From Armatimonadota bacterium (GTDB taxonomy: Bacteria; Armatimonadota; Fimbriimonadia; Fimbriimonadales; Fimbriimonadaceae), in the NCBI GenBank assembly GCA_016125185.1, contig WGMG01000004.1, positions 186,001-250,000 of the forward strand: DNA of 64,000 nucleotides, given 5' to 3'. The notes below the pieces were generated by a model. It saw only the letters and a list, made by a program, of their open reading frames with translations. It made no database searches and was not told where the DNA came from. The translations under genes were made by a program, and so were the position numbers. The stretch's first letter is position 1, and the number at the start of each line of letters is the position of its first letter. Positions 25,497 through 33,344 of the stretch are shown piece by piece.

Positions 25497-25987
25497 TTGG
25501 GATTCTTCATCAGATATTCCCACACGTCGGTGGTATCGAAGAGCGGAAATGGCCACGGCTCTTCGATGCCCACGCTCTTCCACTTCTTGATCTTTCCCTT
25601 GTATCGCACCTGCAGATAGAACTCGGTACGGTCGGGCCGCAGGTCGGCTTTCTTCGCCTTCTTGTAGCCTGCCAGCACCGGCCAGTTGTCCGGGAAGTAC
25701 TGTAGGTTGGTCTGATAGTCGTCCCACTGATTGGCGTTCAGCTTCATCGTGTAAGTCTTGTTCCAAGCCTTGTCGATGACCGTGTGGTCGCTTTTCAGGA
25801 TCAGGATGTTGCGATACTTGCCGTAGTCCGCCTTCCCACCCAGCTTCACCAGGCGCATCAACTCGTCTTTGCGGAGTGTCGACTCCTTGATCGGGTCGAA
25901 GTTTTCTTTCAATTGTAGACTGGTCAACAGGAGCCCGGCAACGATCATCTGTCGGTAAAGACGACCGAGAACCGCAAAAGTTACCAC
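25493..25987 (-). CDS. Hypothetical, possibly secreted protein
   Basis: The 164-residue protein is rich in Lys, Tyr, Trp and Asp, with a possible short signal sequence if translation starts at the ATG at 25948 (MIVAGLLLTSLQL). GTG 25987 gives 13 extra residues. No family or catalytic motif is recognised. It shares the four bases CTAG with the stop of the S41 protease and diverges from a small membrane protein. Confidence 0.6.
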   Translation of the reverse strand: MVTFAVLGRLYRQMIVAGLLLTSLQLKENFDPIKESTLRKDELMRLVKLGGKADYGKYRNILILKSDHTVIDKAWNKTYTMKLNANQWDDYQTNLQYFPDNWPVLAGYKKAKKADLRPDRTEFYLQVRYKGKIKKWKSVGIEEPWPFPLFDTTDVWEYLMKNPN

Positions 25988-26023
25988 TTAGCAAAGGATG
26001 AAACTAACCTCGTAAGAATGCTG

Positions 26024-26029
26024 TAAAGT
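26024..26029 (+). promoter_or_regulatory. -10 element of a predicted leaderless promoter (TAAAGT)
   Basis: TAAAGT, 6 bases before the ATG of the small membrane protein, with no Shine-Dalgarno sequence. Confidence 0.4.
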
Positions 26030-26035
26030 AATTCG

Positions 26036-26284
26036 ATGGGTATTTTCTTGGGGATATTGGGAGCGGTCCTGGGGATCGCTGGACTGGGTTGTTGGGTGAC
26101 CATCCTGATGGATGCATTCGATGACGAACTGTGGAAGGGACTGCTGTGCTTGTTCGTTCCTATTTACGTTCTTTATTACGCAATAGTCGAATTTGACGCG
26201 GATAACAAGTGGTTGATCCTCCTGGGATATGTACTAGCTCAGCCCGCAGGTTTATTCTGTCTGATGCTCGCATTCCACAAATAA
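26036..26284 (+). CDS. Small hypothetical membrane protein
   Basis: This 82-residue protein consists of three hydrophobic stretches: about residues 2-24 (GIFLGILGAVLGIAGLGCWV onwards), 37-50 and 58-80. A short acidic loop (DAFDDELW) lies between the first two. It has the look of a small inner-membrane protein of the kind often annotated as DUF without function. It has its own -10-like box and no partner downstream: 216 AT-rich bases follow. Confidence 0.6.
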   Translation: MGIFLGILGAVLGIAGLGCWVTILMDAFDDELWKGLLCLFVPIYVLYYAIVEFDADNKWLILLGYVLAQPAGLFCLMLAFHK

Positions 26285-26453
26285 TCAATATCAGCGAGCG
26301 ATTTCCTAGTATTTATCCCTAATCTAAGTTCAAAGTTGGCTCGTAATATCTACAGGTATTACCTGGTAAAATCATCTGGCAATCCGATAAATATGCCAGT
26401 TAGTACAATTACAGGGTTTTCAGGTATTAATATCAATTAGTAAATAAACCATG

Positions 26454-26489
26454 CTAGTATTTTTCTTGTCCAGGTGATTGCACTTGGAC
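26454..26489 (+). promoter_or_regulatory. Promoter and 5' hairpin of the PEP-CTERM gene
   Basis: The 216-base gap 26285-26500 is AT-rich with no gene. TAGTAT at 26454-26459 is a likely -10 box. About ten bases later, GTCCAGGTG/CACTTGGAC (26468-26476 and 26481-26489, one mismatch) would form a hairpin at the very 5' end of the mRNA, before the GGGAAA ribosome site. A 13-base palindrome, CAGGTATTACCTG, lies further upstream at 26353-26365. Confidence 0.4.
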
Positions 26490-26500
26490 GGGAAATTGAA

Positions 26501-27274
26501 ATGGCTTGTAACAAAACTATTACTGTGGGAGTACTTGCAATGGCGCTTGGAGCCGTTGCAAACGCACAAAGCTTCAACTTTGATGCCCCCGTTACTTTGA
26601 GTAGCACCCAAGGCGCTGGCGTGTGGTACACGGATCGATATGCTCCGTCTGGCTTCACCTCGCCGGTCAGCTTCATGGGCGATAATCGTCTGAAGCAGTC
26701 GATCTCCAGCGCTGACGGCGCCAACAATCGACCGTCGTCCTACGTCTCCTCGTTCTACAACACGCAGGGCCGTTCGTACGACCTCAACGCGAATGTCACG
26801 CAGATGTCCATCGACCTCTTCGTTCCGAGTTCTTGGCAGACCGACGGTCAGCGAGAAGCGGGATTCTGGGGCGTCGCTCGGGATAACACCAATGCGATCT
26901 CGGACTACCCGATCATCGAGTTTTCCAGCAACACCGACACCGACGGAAGCGGTCCCCGATTCCGCGGTTGGAACGATGCCAATGGCTGGGTCAGCATGGG
27001 TCTCCCCACTGGTTTCGCCTACGACTCCTGGTACACGCTCAATATCACGCTGACGGGTGGCAACTTCGTCTACTCGGTCGGTGATGCAACCACCTCGGTC
27101 AGCGCCAACGGCTCGACCTCGATCGGAAGCACCATTCTCCAGGGTTACAACACGACCGCTGGTCGCGACTACGACATCTATTGGGACAACTTCAATGCGG
27201 TTCCAGAACCGGCGTCGTTCGCTGCTCTCGGAATGGGTCTGCTCGTCCTCGCTCGACGACGCAAGAAGGCCTAA
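26501..27274 (+). CDS. PEP-CTERM sorted extracellular protein
   Basis: The 257-residue protein has a signal peptide (MACNKTITVGVLAMALGAVA, then NAQ) and a C-terminal sorting tail: VPEPASFAALGMGLLVLA followed by RRRKKA. This tripartite VPEP/helix/basic tail is the PEP-CTERM signal, cut by an exosortase for export to the surface or matrix. The middle is a beta-rich lectin-like domain with NFDAPVTL and SWYTLNITLTGGNF, related in appearance to concanavalin-type jelly rolls. ATG 26501 has GGGAAA upstream. No exosortase gene is in the window. Confidence 0.85.
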   Translation: MACNKTITVGVLAMALGAVANAQSFNFDAPVTLSSTQGAGVWYTDRYAPSGFTSPVSFMGDNRLKQSISSADGANNRPSSYVSSFYNTQGRSYDLNANVTQMSIDLFVPSSWQTDGQREAGFWGVARDNTNAISDYPIIEFSSNTDTDGSGPRFRGWNDANGWVSMGLPTGFAYDSWYTLNITLTGGNFVYSVGDATTSVSANGSTSIGSTILQGYNTTAGRDYDIYWDNFNAVPEPASFAALGMGLLVLARRRKKA

Positions 27275-27344
27275 GCACACAATCTCGGCGAGTCTCTGGT
27301 TGCCCACTGGGGCTCGCCAACCCTCCAAAAACTAAAAATAGCCC

Positions 27345-27645
27345 AACGGTTCGCGATTGCCCTCCCGGACCGAAAAATCAAAGAAACCCTAAGAATCGGC
27401 GGCTCCTTGCCCCGGGGCCGCCAACCTCAAAACTGAATAGTGCCCTTTGGCTCGCGATTGCCCTCCCGAGCCACCCAAAAACAAAGAAACCCTAAGAATC
27501 GGCGGCCCCGTTGCCCCCGGGCCGCCAACCTCACAATTTCATACCGCCCAAACCGGTTCGAGACTGCCCCCTCGAGCCCAAACAGAGAAACCCAAAAGAA
27601 CAAAACCTTATCCTTTGGCCGCCTTCAGTAGGCGGCCTCTTTTTT
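27345..27645 (+). repeat. Degenerate tandem array of terminator-like hairpin units
   Basis: The 369-base gap 27275-27643 holds no gene. Units of about 101 and 104 bases (27345-27445 and 27446-27549) are followed by a third from 27550. Each begins with a GGTTCG- or GGCTCG-type arm closed by CGGACC or CGAGCC, then a spacer containing CCCTAAGAATC in units 1 and 2, then a GGCGGC...GCCGCC hairpin. A partial unit may precede the first. Paired changes in the arms keep the stems. The last unit ends in a true intrinsic terminator. Confidence 0.65.
27617..27645 (+). terminator. Intrinsic terminator of the PEP-CTERM gene
   Basis: GGCCGCC/GGCGGCC (27617-27623 and 27631-27637, 7-base loop) is followed by TCTTTTTT. 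It is the final hairpin of the tandem array and abuts the stop of the convergent monooxygenase gene. Confidence 0.85.
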
Positions 27646-28828
27646 ACGCGGGAAAGTAGTCCTTCAACTCGAAGTTGTCGTGCATCATCCGTCCCAGCAT
27701 CAGTCGGCCGATGCCCGGCAGGTTCATCAGCTTCATCGACTGGTTGCGCATCCAGAGGCCGAACTCCGAATCCGGCACGAAGGTTGAAGCAAAGCTCACC
27801 GCCCATTCTTGCTTTTCGACGATGAACGGCCGCAGCATATTCTCGTACTCGTCAAAGGCCTTTACGTAGTCGTCGCCTGCGAGGCCAAGTTCTCCCGCCA
27901 AGGTGTAAGCCTCCGCCATCGCAAGGCCGGTGCCTTCCCCTGCCAACAACGACACCGCTGCTGCCGCATCGCCGATCAGCATCACTCGCCCCTTGTGCCA
28001 GGTGTCCATCCGAATCTGACTCACTCGGTCGTAGTAGATGTCCCCCGCCGAATCCAGCTCCTGCAGAATCTGTGGCACCTCCCACTTCATATCGCCAAAA
28101 ACCGAATGGAGCACCGACCGGATTTCCTCCTGCGTGCGTGGGTCCGCATCGGGGGCCAATTCGGCCCGAAAAACGAAGAGGAACAGGGTTCGATTCTCGT
28201 GGACGGCAAAGCGCGCAATCTGGTGCGACGTGGAGGCATGGATAATGTAGATCAGTTCATCGCGAGGCTTGTATCCGTTGACCTCGAATGCCGCCACGCG
28301 GTACCCAAGATCCTTTTCGAACGGCTCCTCCGGACCAAAGACCAGTTTTCGCACGTTGGAATGCAGGCCGTCAGCCCCAATTACGAGGTCGAACTCTCGC
28401 TCCACGCCGCTCGCTAGGCCAACCCGAACGCCTGTCTCATGCTCCTCCAGCGAGGCGATGCTATCCCCGAAGATCGTCCGAACCTCGCCCGCAATTGATT
28501 CGTAGATCAGCGCTGCCAGTTGGCTCCGCGAAATCGTGATGTACCGACCATTGTCGATATTGAGGGTGTCCATCATGAACCCGCCCAGGCGTCGCGAGTC
28601 CTCGTCGACGCATCGAAGCTCGTGGATGAGATAGCCAGCCTCGCGAACCTTGGGCAGAATCCCCATCCGCTCCGCAATCGTATAGCCCACGCCCCAAAAA
28701 TCGACCACATACCCACCCGTCCGAAGCGTCGGCGAATGTTCAATAAGGGTGGGCTGGTGCCCAGCCCGAAGAAGCCAATGGGCCAGCGTTGGTCCGGCGA
28801 TTCCTGCTCCGCTGATTGCGATCTTCAT
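27644..28828 (-). CDS. FAD-dependent monooxygenase
   Basis: The 394-residue flavoprotein has the group A hydroxylase pattern: KIAISGAGIAGPTLAHWLLR (FAD-binding GxGxxG, residues 2-21), DLVIGADGLHSNVR (the DG motif) and GRVMLIGDAAAAVSLLAGEG (the GD motif). Such enzymes insert oxygen into aromatic or cyclic substrates using NAD(P)H; tetracycline-inactivating enzymes are one subgroup. AAGGAGA precedes the ATG. It diverges from a TetR regulator across a 56-base region full of palindromes, so its expression is very probably relieved by a ligand that it then oxidises. The substrate is unknown. Confidence 0.85.
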   Translation of the reverse strand: MKIAISGAGIAGPTLAHWLLRAGHQPTLIEHSPTLRTGGYVVDFWGVGYTIAERMGILPKVREAGYLIHELRCVDEDSRRLGGFMMDTLNIDNGRYITISRSQLAALIYESIAGEVRTIFGDSIASLEEHETGVRVGLASGVEREFDLVIGADGLHSNVRKLVFGPEEPFEKDLGYRVAAFEVNGYKPRDELIYIIHASTSHQIARFAVHENRTLFLFVFRAELAPDADPRTQEEIRSVLHSVFGDMKWEVPQILQELDSAGDIYYDRVSQIRMDTWHKGRVMLIGDAAAAVSLLAGEGTGLAMAEAYTLAGELGLAGDDYVKAFDEYENMLRPFIVEKQEWAVSFASTFVPDSEFGLWMRNQSMKLMNLPGIGRLMLGRMMHDNFELKDYFPA

Positions 28829-28839
28829 AGATTCTCCTT

Positions 28840-28877
28840 GTGTACCAATAGTATGTACTACTGGTACACACCAGTAG
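28840..28877. promoter_or_regulatory. Overlapping TetR operator palindromes
   Basis: Three inverted repeats overlap: GTGTACCA (28840-28847) with TGGTACAC (28862-28869); TAGTA/TACTA (28849-28860); and CTACTGGT/ACCAGTAG (28858-28865 and 28870-28877). They lie between the divergent monooxygenase and tetR genes, over the likely -10 boxes. A further palindrome, ATGACGG/CCGTCAT (28885-28904), lies at the start of the regulator. Confidence 0.75.
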
Positions 28878-28914
28878 TTGAATTATGACGGCTCAATCCG
28901 TCATAGTCAAGGCG

Positions 28915-29559
28915 ATGAGTCGCCGCCGCCTAGAAAACCTGGATGCCGAACGCCAGCGTAGGCTCTTCGAAAGCGCCTCCGAGGAGTTTGCCGCCAAGGG
29001 CTACGATGCCGCATCGCTGAACCGGATTCTTGAGAAATCCGGCATGAGTAAGAGCTCGCTGTATTACTATTTCGATGACAAAGCCGATCTATTCACGACC
29101 CTCATCGAACGAACCCTTTCCGTGGTCTTGAAGGAAGTCGGCGGCTTCGATCCCAACTCCTTGACCGCCGAAAACTATTGGTCTGAATTTGAGAAGATCT
29201 ATCGAAGAGCCCTCGCCGTGATCGAACGGAACGCCTGGCTGGTGAAGTTTGGCGGCATGTTCTATCGCCTTCGGAACGACCCCAAAGAAGGCTCCGCTAC
29301 CGGTCGAATTTTCCAAGCGGCGCGAAAGTGGGTCGATATTGTGCTTGTCCGCGGGCAAGAAGTTGGCGTGGTCCGCACCGACCTTCCCCAATCTTTGCTC
29401 GTGGATTCCACCATGAGCCTATTGGAATCCCTGGACCGCTGGGGTGTCGCCCACTGGAGCGAACTCACCGAATCAGAGAAGCAAGCGATGCCCGCTCAGC
29501 ACATCGAACTGTTCCGACGGTTCCTTGCTCCAGAAAACGAAACGGCGACCCGCCCCTGA
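28915..29559 (+). CDS. TetR family transcriptional repressor
   Basis: The regulator of about 214 residues has an N-terminal helix-turn-helix: RRLFESASEEFAAKGYDAAS followed by LNRILEKSGMSKSSLYYYFDDKADLF, the TetR signature. The rest is the helical ligand-binding and dimerisation domain. An ATG at 28885 would add ten residues, but it lies inside a 7-bp palindrome that may be an operator, and TetR proteins usually start about ten residues before the first helix, so 28915 is preferred. It probably represses itself and the divergent flavin monooxygenase. Confidence 0.85.
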   Translation: MSRRRLENLDAERQRRLFESASEEFAAKGYDAASLNRILEKSGMSKSSLYYYFDDKADLFTTLIERTLSVVLKEVGGFDPNSLTAENYWSEFEKIYRRALAVIERNAWLVKFGGMFYRLRNDPKEGSATGRIFQAARKWVDIVLVRGQEVGVVRTDLPQSLLVDSTMSLLESLDRWGVAHWSELTESEKQAMPAQHIELFRRFLAPENETATRP

Positions 29560-29584
29560 AAGGAGCGAGCCGCCGAAATGAGCC

Positions 29585-30871
29585 TTACGGCTGGATCGAA
29601 TACTCGTAAACGTCTTCGATCGTGGAATCTTCCTGAAGCGGAGATCCGAACTGCAGAACCTTTGGCAGAGCCGTCGCCGGATCAACGTACAGCACGATCG
29701 GGCTGATCGGGCCCTTCAGCGTGAACTTGTCCAGCTTCTGTCCCTTGTAGGTCACGCCCCGCTCGATGGTCCACTTGTCCGTGTCCTTCAGCAGGTTGAC
29801 CAGATAATCGGCTGAAGTCTGGCCGGATTGCACGATCATCGGCTTGCCGTCCTTGCCCGACATCACCGCCATGGACTTGGCGACGTTGACATCGGCGGAC
29901 TTGCCAGGCTCCCGAATTTCGGCATCGTTCATGACCACGATCGAATCCACTTTGCCGTTTCCATTGCCGCCAAGCATCTTGATGTGTCCGGCCATATCGT
30001 CGGGGAGCTTGGGGACTTCCTTTCCATCCACGTAATAGTGCTTCACCTCTTTGCCGCTGGCATCTTTGGTGACTTCAACGCGAACGGTTCCTTTGCCACC
30101 GAGGGTGACCGACTTACCGTGGACCTCTTTTCCGTCGACGAAGACGTGCTTATCTTCCTTGCCGTCAGCCCCTTTGCGGACTTCGACACGGACGTTTCCG
30201 CCCTCGCCCGGCTTCATCGAATCGACCTTCGCCTGAACGTCGGCGGGAAGCTTATCGACTTCCTTGCCATCGATGAAGTAATGTTTGACTTCGTTACCGT
30301 CCGGTCCCTTCGTAACCTCGACTCGAACCGAACCCTTCGGGGCCTGACCCTCTTCGATCTTCATGTCGAACTTCGACTTCATGTCGTTGATGTCGTCCTT
30401 CGACATCCAGATCAGGTTGCCGCCGCCATCCATCTTCATGCCCATCCCCATCGGCGAATCGTGCATCATCATGAACGCTTGACCGGCCGGGGCATCGACC
30501 TCTTTGCCCGAGGCGTCATAGTAGACCGTCTTTCGCTCCTTATCGTGGACCGTGGTCTTGGATTGCAGGTGGCGCTCGCCGTTGGTGACGACGAACGAAT
30601 TAATGGTGTAATTTTTGATGTCTTGAATCGCCTTGATGACCCGCTCGGGCGTGGCGGCCACGACCTTCGGCTGGGCGACAAAGAACACGCCGGCGATAGC
30701 GGCGATCGAGACGAGAGTTGGCACGGATACTTTTCTGAGGACACTCATTTTGGTTTCTCTTTTTTCCTTCAAGAGCGCCAAGATCGTTTCCGCTTTCGCG
30801 TCCGGTCTCGGCTCCTCTTGTTGGAGCGCTCGGATTTCTCGATTCATGAAGTGGTTGTTATCGGCACTCAT
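29585..30871 (-). CDS. Membrane-anchored probable anti-sigma factor with internal repeats
   Basis: The 428-residue protein has a cytoplasmic start of about 50 residues, one membrane helix (PTLVSIAAIAGVFFVAQ, about residues 50-67) and a long periplasmic part. It overlaps the sigma-factor gene by 14 bases, which is the usual arrangement for an anti-sigma factor, although no CHCC zinc motif is seen in the N-terminus. Three repeats of about 40-45 residues, each beginning VRVEV and containing DGKEV, fill the centre. The C-terminal part (WTIERGVTYKGQKLDKFTLK) resembles LolA/MucB-like lipid-binding folds. ATG 30871 is chosen over one nine codons earlier. Confidence 0.7.
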   Translation of the reverse strand: MSADNNHFMNREIRALQQEEPRPDAKAETILALLKEKRETKMSVLRKVSVPTLVSIAAIAGVFFVAQPKVVAATPERVIKAIQDIKNYTINSFVVTNGERHLQSKTTVHDKERKTVYYDASGKEVDAPAGQAFMMMHDSPMGMGMKMDGGGNLIWMSKDDINDMKSKFDMKIEEGQAPKGSVRVEVTKGPDGNEVKHYFIDGKEVDKLPADVQAKVDSMKPGEGGNVRVEVRKGADGKEDKHVFVDGKEVHGKSVTLGGKGTVRVEVTKDASGKEVKHYYVDGKEVPKLPDDMAGHIKMLGGNGNGKVDSIVVMNDAEIREPGKSADVNVAKSMAVMSGKDGKPMIVQSGQTSADYLVNLLKDTDKWTIERGVTYKGQKLDKFTLKGPISPIVLYVDPATALPKVLQFGSPLQEDSTIEDVYEYSIQP

Positions 30872-31400
30872 AACGAATCTCCTGGTAGGTGCTGCCAAGC
30901 ATCGACTGCAGTCTCGATCGTGCGTGATGCAGACGAGATTTTACGGTACCGACCGGTGAGGCCGTCACCTCTGCGATCTCTTCGATCGACATTTGCTGAA
31001 CTTCGTACAGCAAAAACGCCTCGCGAAGCGCCGATGGCAGCTGATGGAGAGCGGACAGCAGGACTTCGCCGTCGTCCACCGCGCTGAAGTTGCGATCCAA
31101 CTTGGGATGCAGGGCCTCTAGCGGGAGGAATAAGCGTCGTTTTCGCCGCCACGCGATGTATTCTCGAAACGCGATGCGCGACAGCCACGTTTTGTGGCTC
31201 GCCTCACCGCGGTAGCTTGGGAGCGCCTGGATGGCTTTGAGAAATGTCTGCTGGGCGAGGTCCTCAGCGGTCTCTGTCTGCCGAGTCAGATGGCGTAATA
31301 AGCGATAGATGTCGTCGTAGTTTCGATGCACCCAGTTGTTAAGCGCCGCAGCATCTCGATTTCTCAGCTTGTCCAGTTCTTCGCAAGTTTCGAGATCCAT
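30858..31400 (-). CDS. ECF-type RNA polymerase sigma factor
   Basis: The 180-residue protein has sigma region 2 (VHRNYDDIYRLLRHLTRQTE, then AEDLAQQTFLKAIQALPSYR, about residues 24-68) and region 4 (LHQLPSALREAFLLYEVQQM and EEIAEVTASPVGTVKSRLHH, about residues 120-165). It lacks regions 1 and 3, as expected of extracytoplasmic-function sigma factors. The ATG at 31400 has GGAGAACC in front; longer frames upstream run into a hairpin repeat and are not coding. It is co-transcribed with the membrane protein that follows, its likely regulator. Confidence 0.9.
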   Translation of the reverse strand: MDLETCEELDKLRNRDAAALNNWVHRNYDDIYRLLRHLTRQTETAEDLAQQTFLKAIQALPSYRGEASHKTWLSRIAFREYIAWRRKRRLFLPLEALHPKLDRNFSAVDDGEVLLSALHQLPSALREAFLLYEVQQMSIEEIAEVTASPVGTVKSRLHHARSRLQSMLGSTYQEIRYECR

Positions 31401-31560
31401 GGTTCTCCAATGGGTATGGAGGGAATACGGGTGCGAAAGGTTGAGTAAGTTTCCAATTTTGCGAGATTTGGATCGGGAAGTGATAAGTTGGTGAGACAAA
31501 ACAGTTCGCAAAAGAGAAGGGCTTCCCCTCAACGCTTCCTGCTCCTGTAAGATTTCCTGA

Positions 31561-31640
31561 GGGCCAACGGCCCGCACTAAACTAGCCTGGGGCATCGCCC
31601 CAGGAAGCCGAAGAAAATAGTGGCGGGCCAAAGGTCCGCG
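31561..31640. repeat. Hairpin cluster upstream of the ECF sigma gene
   Basis: The gap 31401-31722 contains no gene. It holds three compact hairpins: GGGCC/GGCCC (31561-31573), CCTGGGGC/GCCCCAGG (31586-31604, loop ATC) and GCGGGCC/GGTCCGC (31623-31639, one mismatch). Short arms, 3-base loops and A-rich spacers resemble the arrays at 43.2-43.6 and 46.8-47.2 kb. Confidence 0.6.
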
Positions 31641-31710
31641 CTAATCCTTGACTCGTCGGTTGCCCATTTCTCAGCATCCTCATACCTAATCGAGCGAAGG
31701 TATCCCCTGG

Positions 31711-31716
31711 TACAGT
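31711..31716 (+). promoter_or_regulatory. -10 element within a duplicated promoter block (copy 1)
   Basis: TACAGT lies 6 bases before ATG 31723. The 18-base block GTATCCCCTGGTACAGTG around it recurs before the paralogous gene at 32531. Confidence 0.5.
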
Positions 31717-31722
31717 GGTGGC

Positions 31723-32465
31723 ATGATCTCTACGCTGGTGGCTGGCTTATCTCTCGCGCAGGACGCCGTTCAGTTCAAGTTTCAGCCGAAAATCGGTACC
31801 GAATACTTACGATGGAAGATGAAAACGGAAAGCCGCAAATCCCCGATTCGATGAAGCTGTGGGGCGTTTTCAAGGCGACCGAAGTCAAGGACGGGTGGTA
31901 CACCATGCAGTACAACCTCGTGACCAAGACGCCACAGGGCGAAGAGAAGTCCGAACCCCAAGACATCTACAAGGTCAACTCTTCCTTGGAAACCCAGTTC
32001 GTAGAGAGCTTCACAGCCAAGGACAAAGGGAGCGAAATGGGCGAGAGATCCGAAGCTTTCCTCAATGGGCGATTTGGAGTTCGGTTCTCGCCCGAAGCCG
32101 TCAAGTTAGACCAGGAATGGAAGGACACGCTGGACGTCCCTGCGTTCGGCAAGGAGTACCTTGCGTCCGTCTTTACGGGTAGTACGGTGACCTTCCAAGG
32201 GACAGGAGACCGATCGAATACGCTCATGAAGATCGAAGCCAAGCAGGGAACGATTCATAGTCTTAACCACTTGGACCTCCACATCGTTGGAGATGCCAAC
32301 GGCACAAAGATGGAGGTCTCCTTGAAAGAAATGTGTGATCAGACCTCGGTAATCGACCGCGAAATCGGAGTCCCAGTGAGAATTGACCGCAAGTTCGAAC
32401 TGACCATGACGGCCGGACCTCGCTCACAGAAGCTCTCCGGAACGCTACACATGGTCCGCCAATAA
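31723..32465 (+). pseudogene. Frameshifted copy of a tandemly duplicated secreted protein gene
   Basis: ATG 31723 gives a signal peptide and start (MISTLVAGLSLAQ, then DAVQFKFQPKIGTEY) that aligns with the intact neighbour (AYIAGFAIQQDAFQFKFQPQ). This frame stops at 31852-31854. From about 31808 a different frame carries the rest of the homology: TMEDENGKPQIPDSMKLWGV against TMTDENGTSQIPKDAKLFSV, and RKFELTM near the end against RKFDMTM. Between the shared landmarks this copy is about 10 bases shorter than its neighbour, which explains the shift. No slippery sequence is visible, so it is a disrupted gene or an assembly error rather than programmed frameshifting. Confidence 0.75.
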
Positions 32466-32518
32466 ACCTTAATCGTCGCCAACGCAGGCGACCGGTCTAA
32501 ATAGAGAGTATCCCCTGG

Positions 32519-32524
32519 TACAGT
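32519..32524 (+). promoter_or_regulatory. -10 element within a duplicated promoter block (copy 2)
   Basis: TACAGT lies 6 bases before ATG 32531, inside the same 18-base block that precedes the frameshifted copy. Confidence 0.5.
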
Positions 32525-32530
32525 GTTGGG

Positions 32531-33277
32531 ATGCTCAATGCTTATATCGCCGGATTCGCCATCCAGCAAGACGCTTTCCAGTTCAAATTTCAACCTCAAG
32601 TCGGCGTAAAGTACCGCTACAACATGACCATGACCGACGAAAATGGCACGTCACAGATTCCAAAAGATGCCAAGTTGTTTTCTGTCTTCAAAGTTGCCGG
32701 ACTAAAGGATGGCAAATTCACCATCCATCAGTTTATCGATGACGATCCAAGTGGGAAGACCGAGCCCCGACGGCTCTTGTCGTTCCGAGCGGACTCGCTT
32801 CTGAACACCGAAGCGCTTTCGACCAGCGAAGAGACCGATGCCGGAGTCGCTGGCCAGTTGTTGGCATTCAAACTCATCGGCGCATTTGGGTTTGCATACA
32901 ATAGCTCTCCGGTCAAAGTCGGTGATACCTGGAAGCCGCCCTTTGACGCGGCCGCCATCGCGAAAGACTTCATTGCGGCAACAATGCCGGATGCGAACTC
33001 GAAAATCGATGCCGAAGGCAATGTCTCTGTGAGCCTGGACAAGCTTGATGAGAAGGTTGGTACATTCAAGTCTCTGATTCATCTAAAGATGGACGTGACG
33101 GTCGATGCCGAGGGACAGACTCACCGCCTCACGATGAACTTGGACTGTGAACAGACGGCGACTGCGGACCGAGCAACGGGGGTTCCGGCGGAGATCGACC
33201 GAAAATTCGACATGACCATGAAGGCCGACGCGGAATCTCACTCGATGAAGCTCGTGATGCACTTGGTCAGAGTCTAG
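32531..33277 (+). CDS. Hypothetical secreted protein, intact copy of a tandem pair
   Basis: The 248-residue protein begins MLNAYIAGFAIQQDAFQFKF, a short hydrophobic start that could be a signal peptide, and continues as a beta-rich soluble protein with no known motif. Its closest visible relative is the frameshifted copy directly upstream, with the same order of phrases (TDENGTSQIP, RATGVPAEIDRKFDMTMKAD). The two also share their promoter block, so the duplication included the control region. The function is unknown. Confidence 0.7.
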   Translation: MLNAYIAGFAIQQDAFQFKFQPQVGVKYRYNMTMTDENGTSQIPKDAKLFSVFKVAGLKDGKFTIHQFIDDDPSGKTEPRRLLSFRADSLLNTEALSTSEETDAGVAGQLLAFKLIGAFGFAYNSSPVKVGDTWKPPFDAAAIAKDFIAATMPDANSKIDAEGNVSVSLDKLDEKVGTFKSLIHLKMDVTVDAEGQTHRLTMNLDCEQTATADRATGVPAEIDRKFDMTMKADAESHSMKLVMHLVRV

Positions 33278-33344
33278 ACAGTCGTCTTGGTGCTGGAAGC
33301 TAGCAATCTTCGGGAACCAGACCAGACCAGGTCATAATCTCTAT

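Noticed and set aside
24762..25994. 410-codon minus-strand frame opposite the S41 protease
   Set aside because: Low-complexity Arg/Val-rich translation; the plus strand encodes intact S41 motifs and a signal peptide.
29828..31087. 419-codon plus-strand frame opposite the sigma factor and its partner
   Set aside because: His/Asp/Leu-rich shadow without motifs; the minus strand shows sigma regions 2 and 4.
31797..31815. Programmed ribosomal frameshift between the two frames of the duplicated gene
   Set aside because: No slippery heptamer or stimulatory hairpin, and the intact paralogue is longer by about 10 bases here, which fits a deletion.
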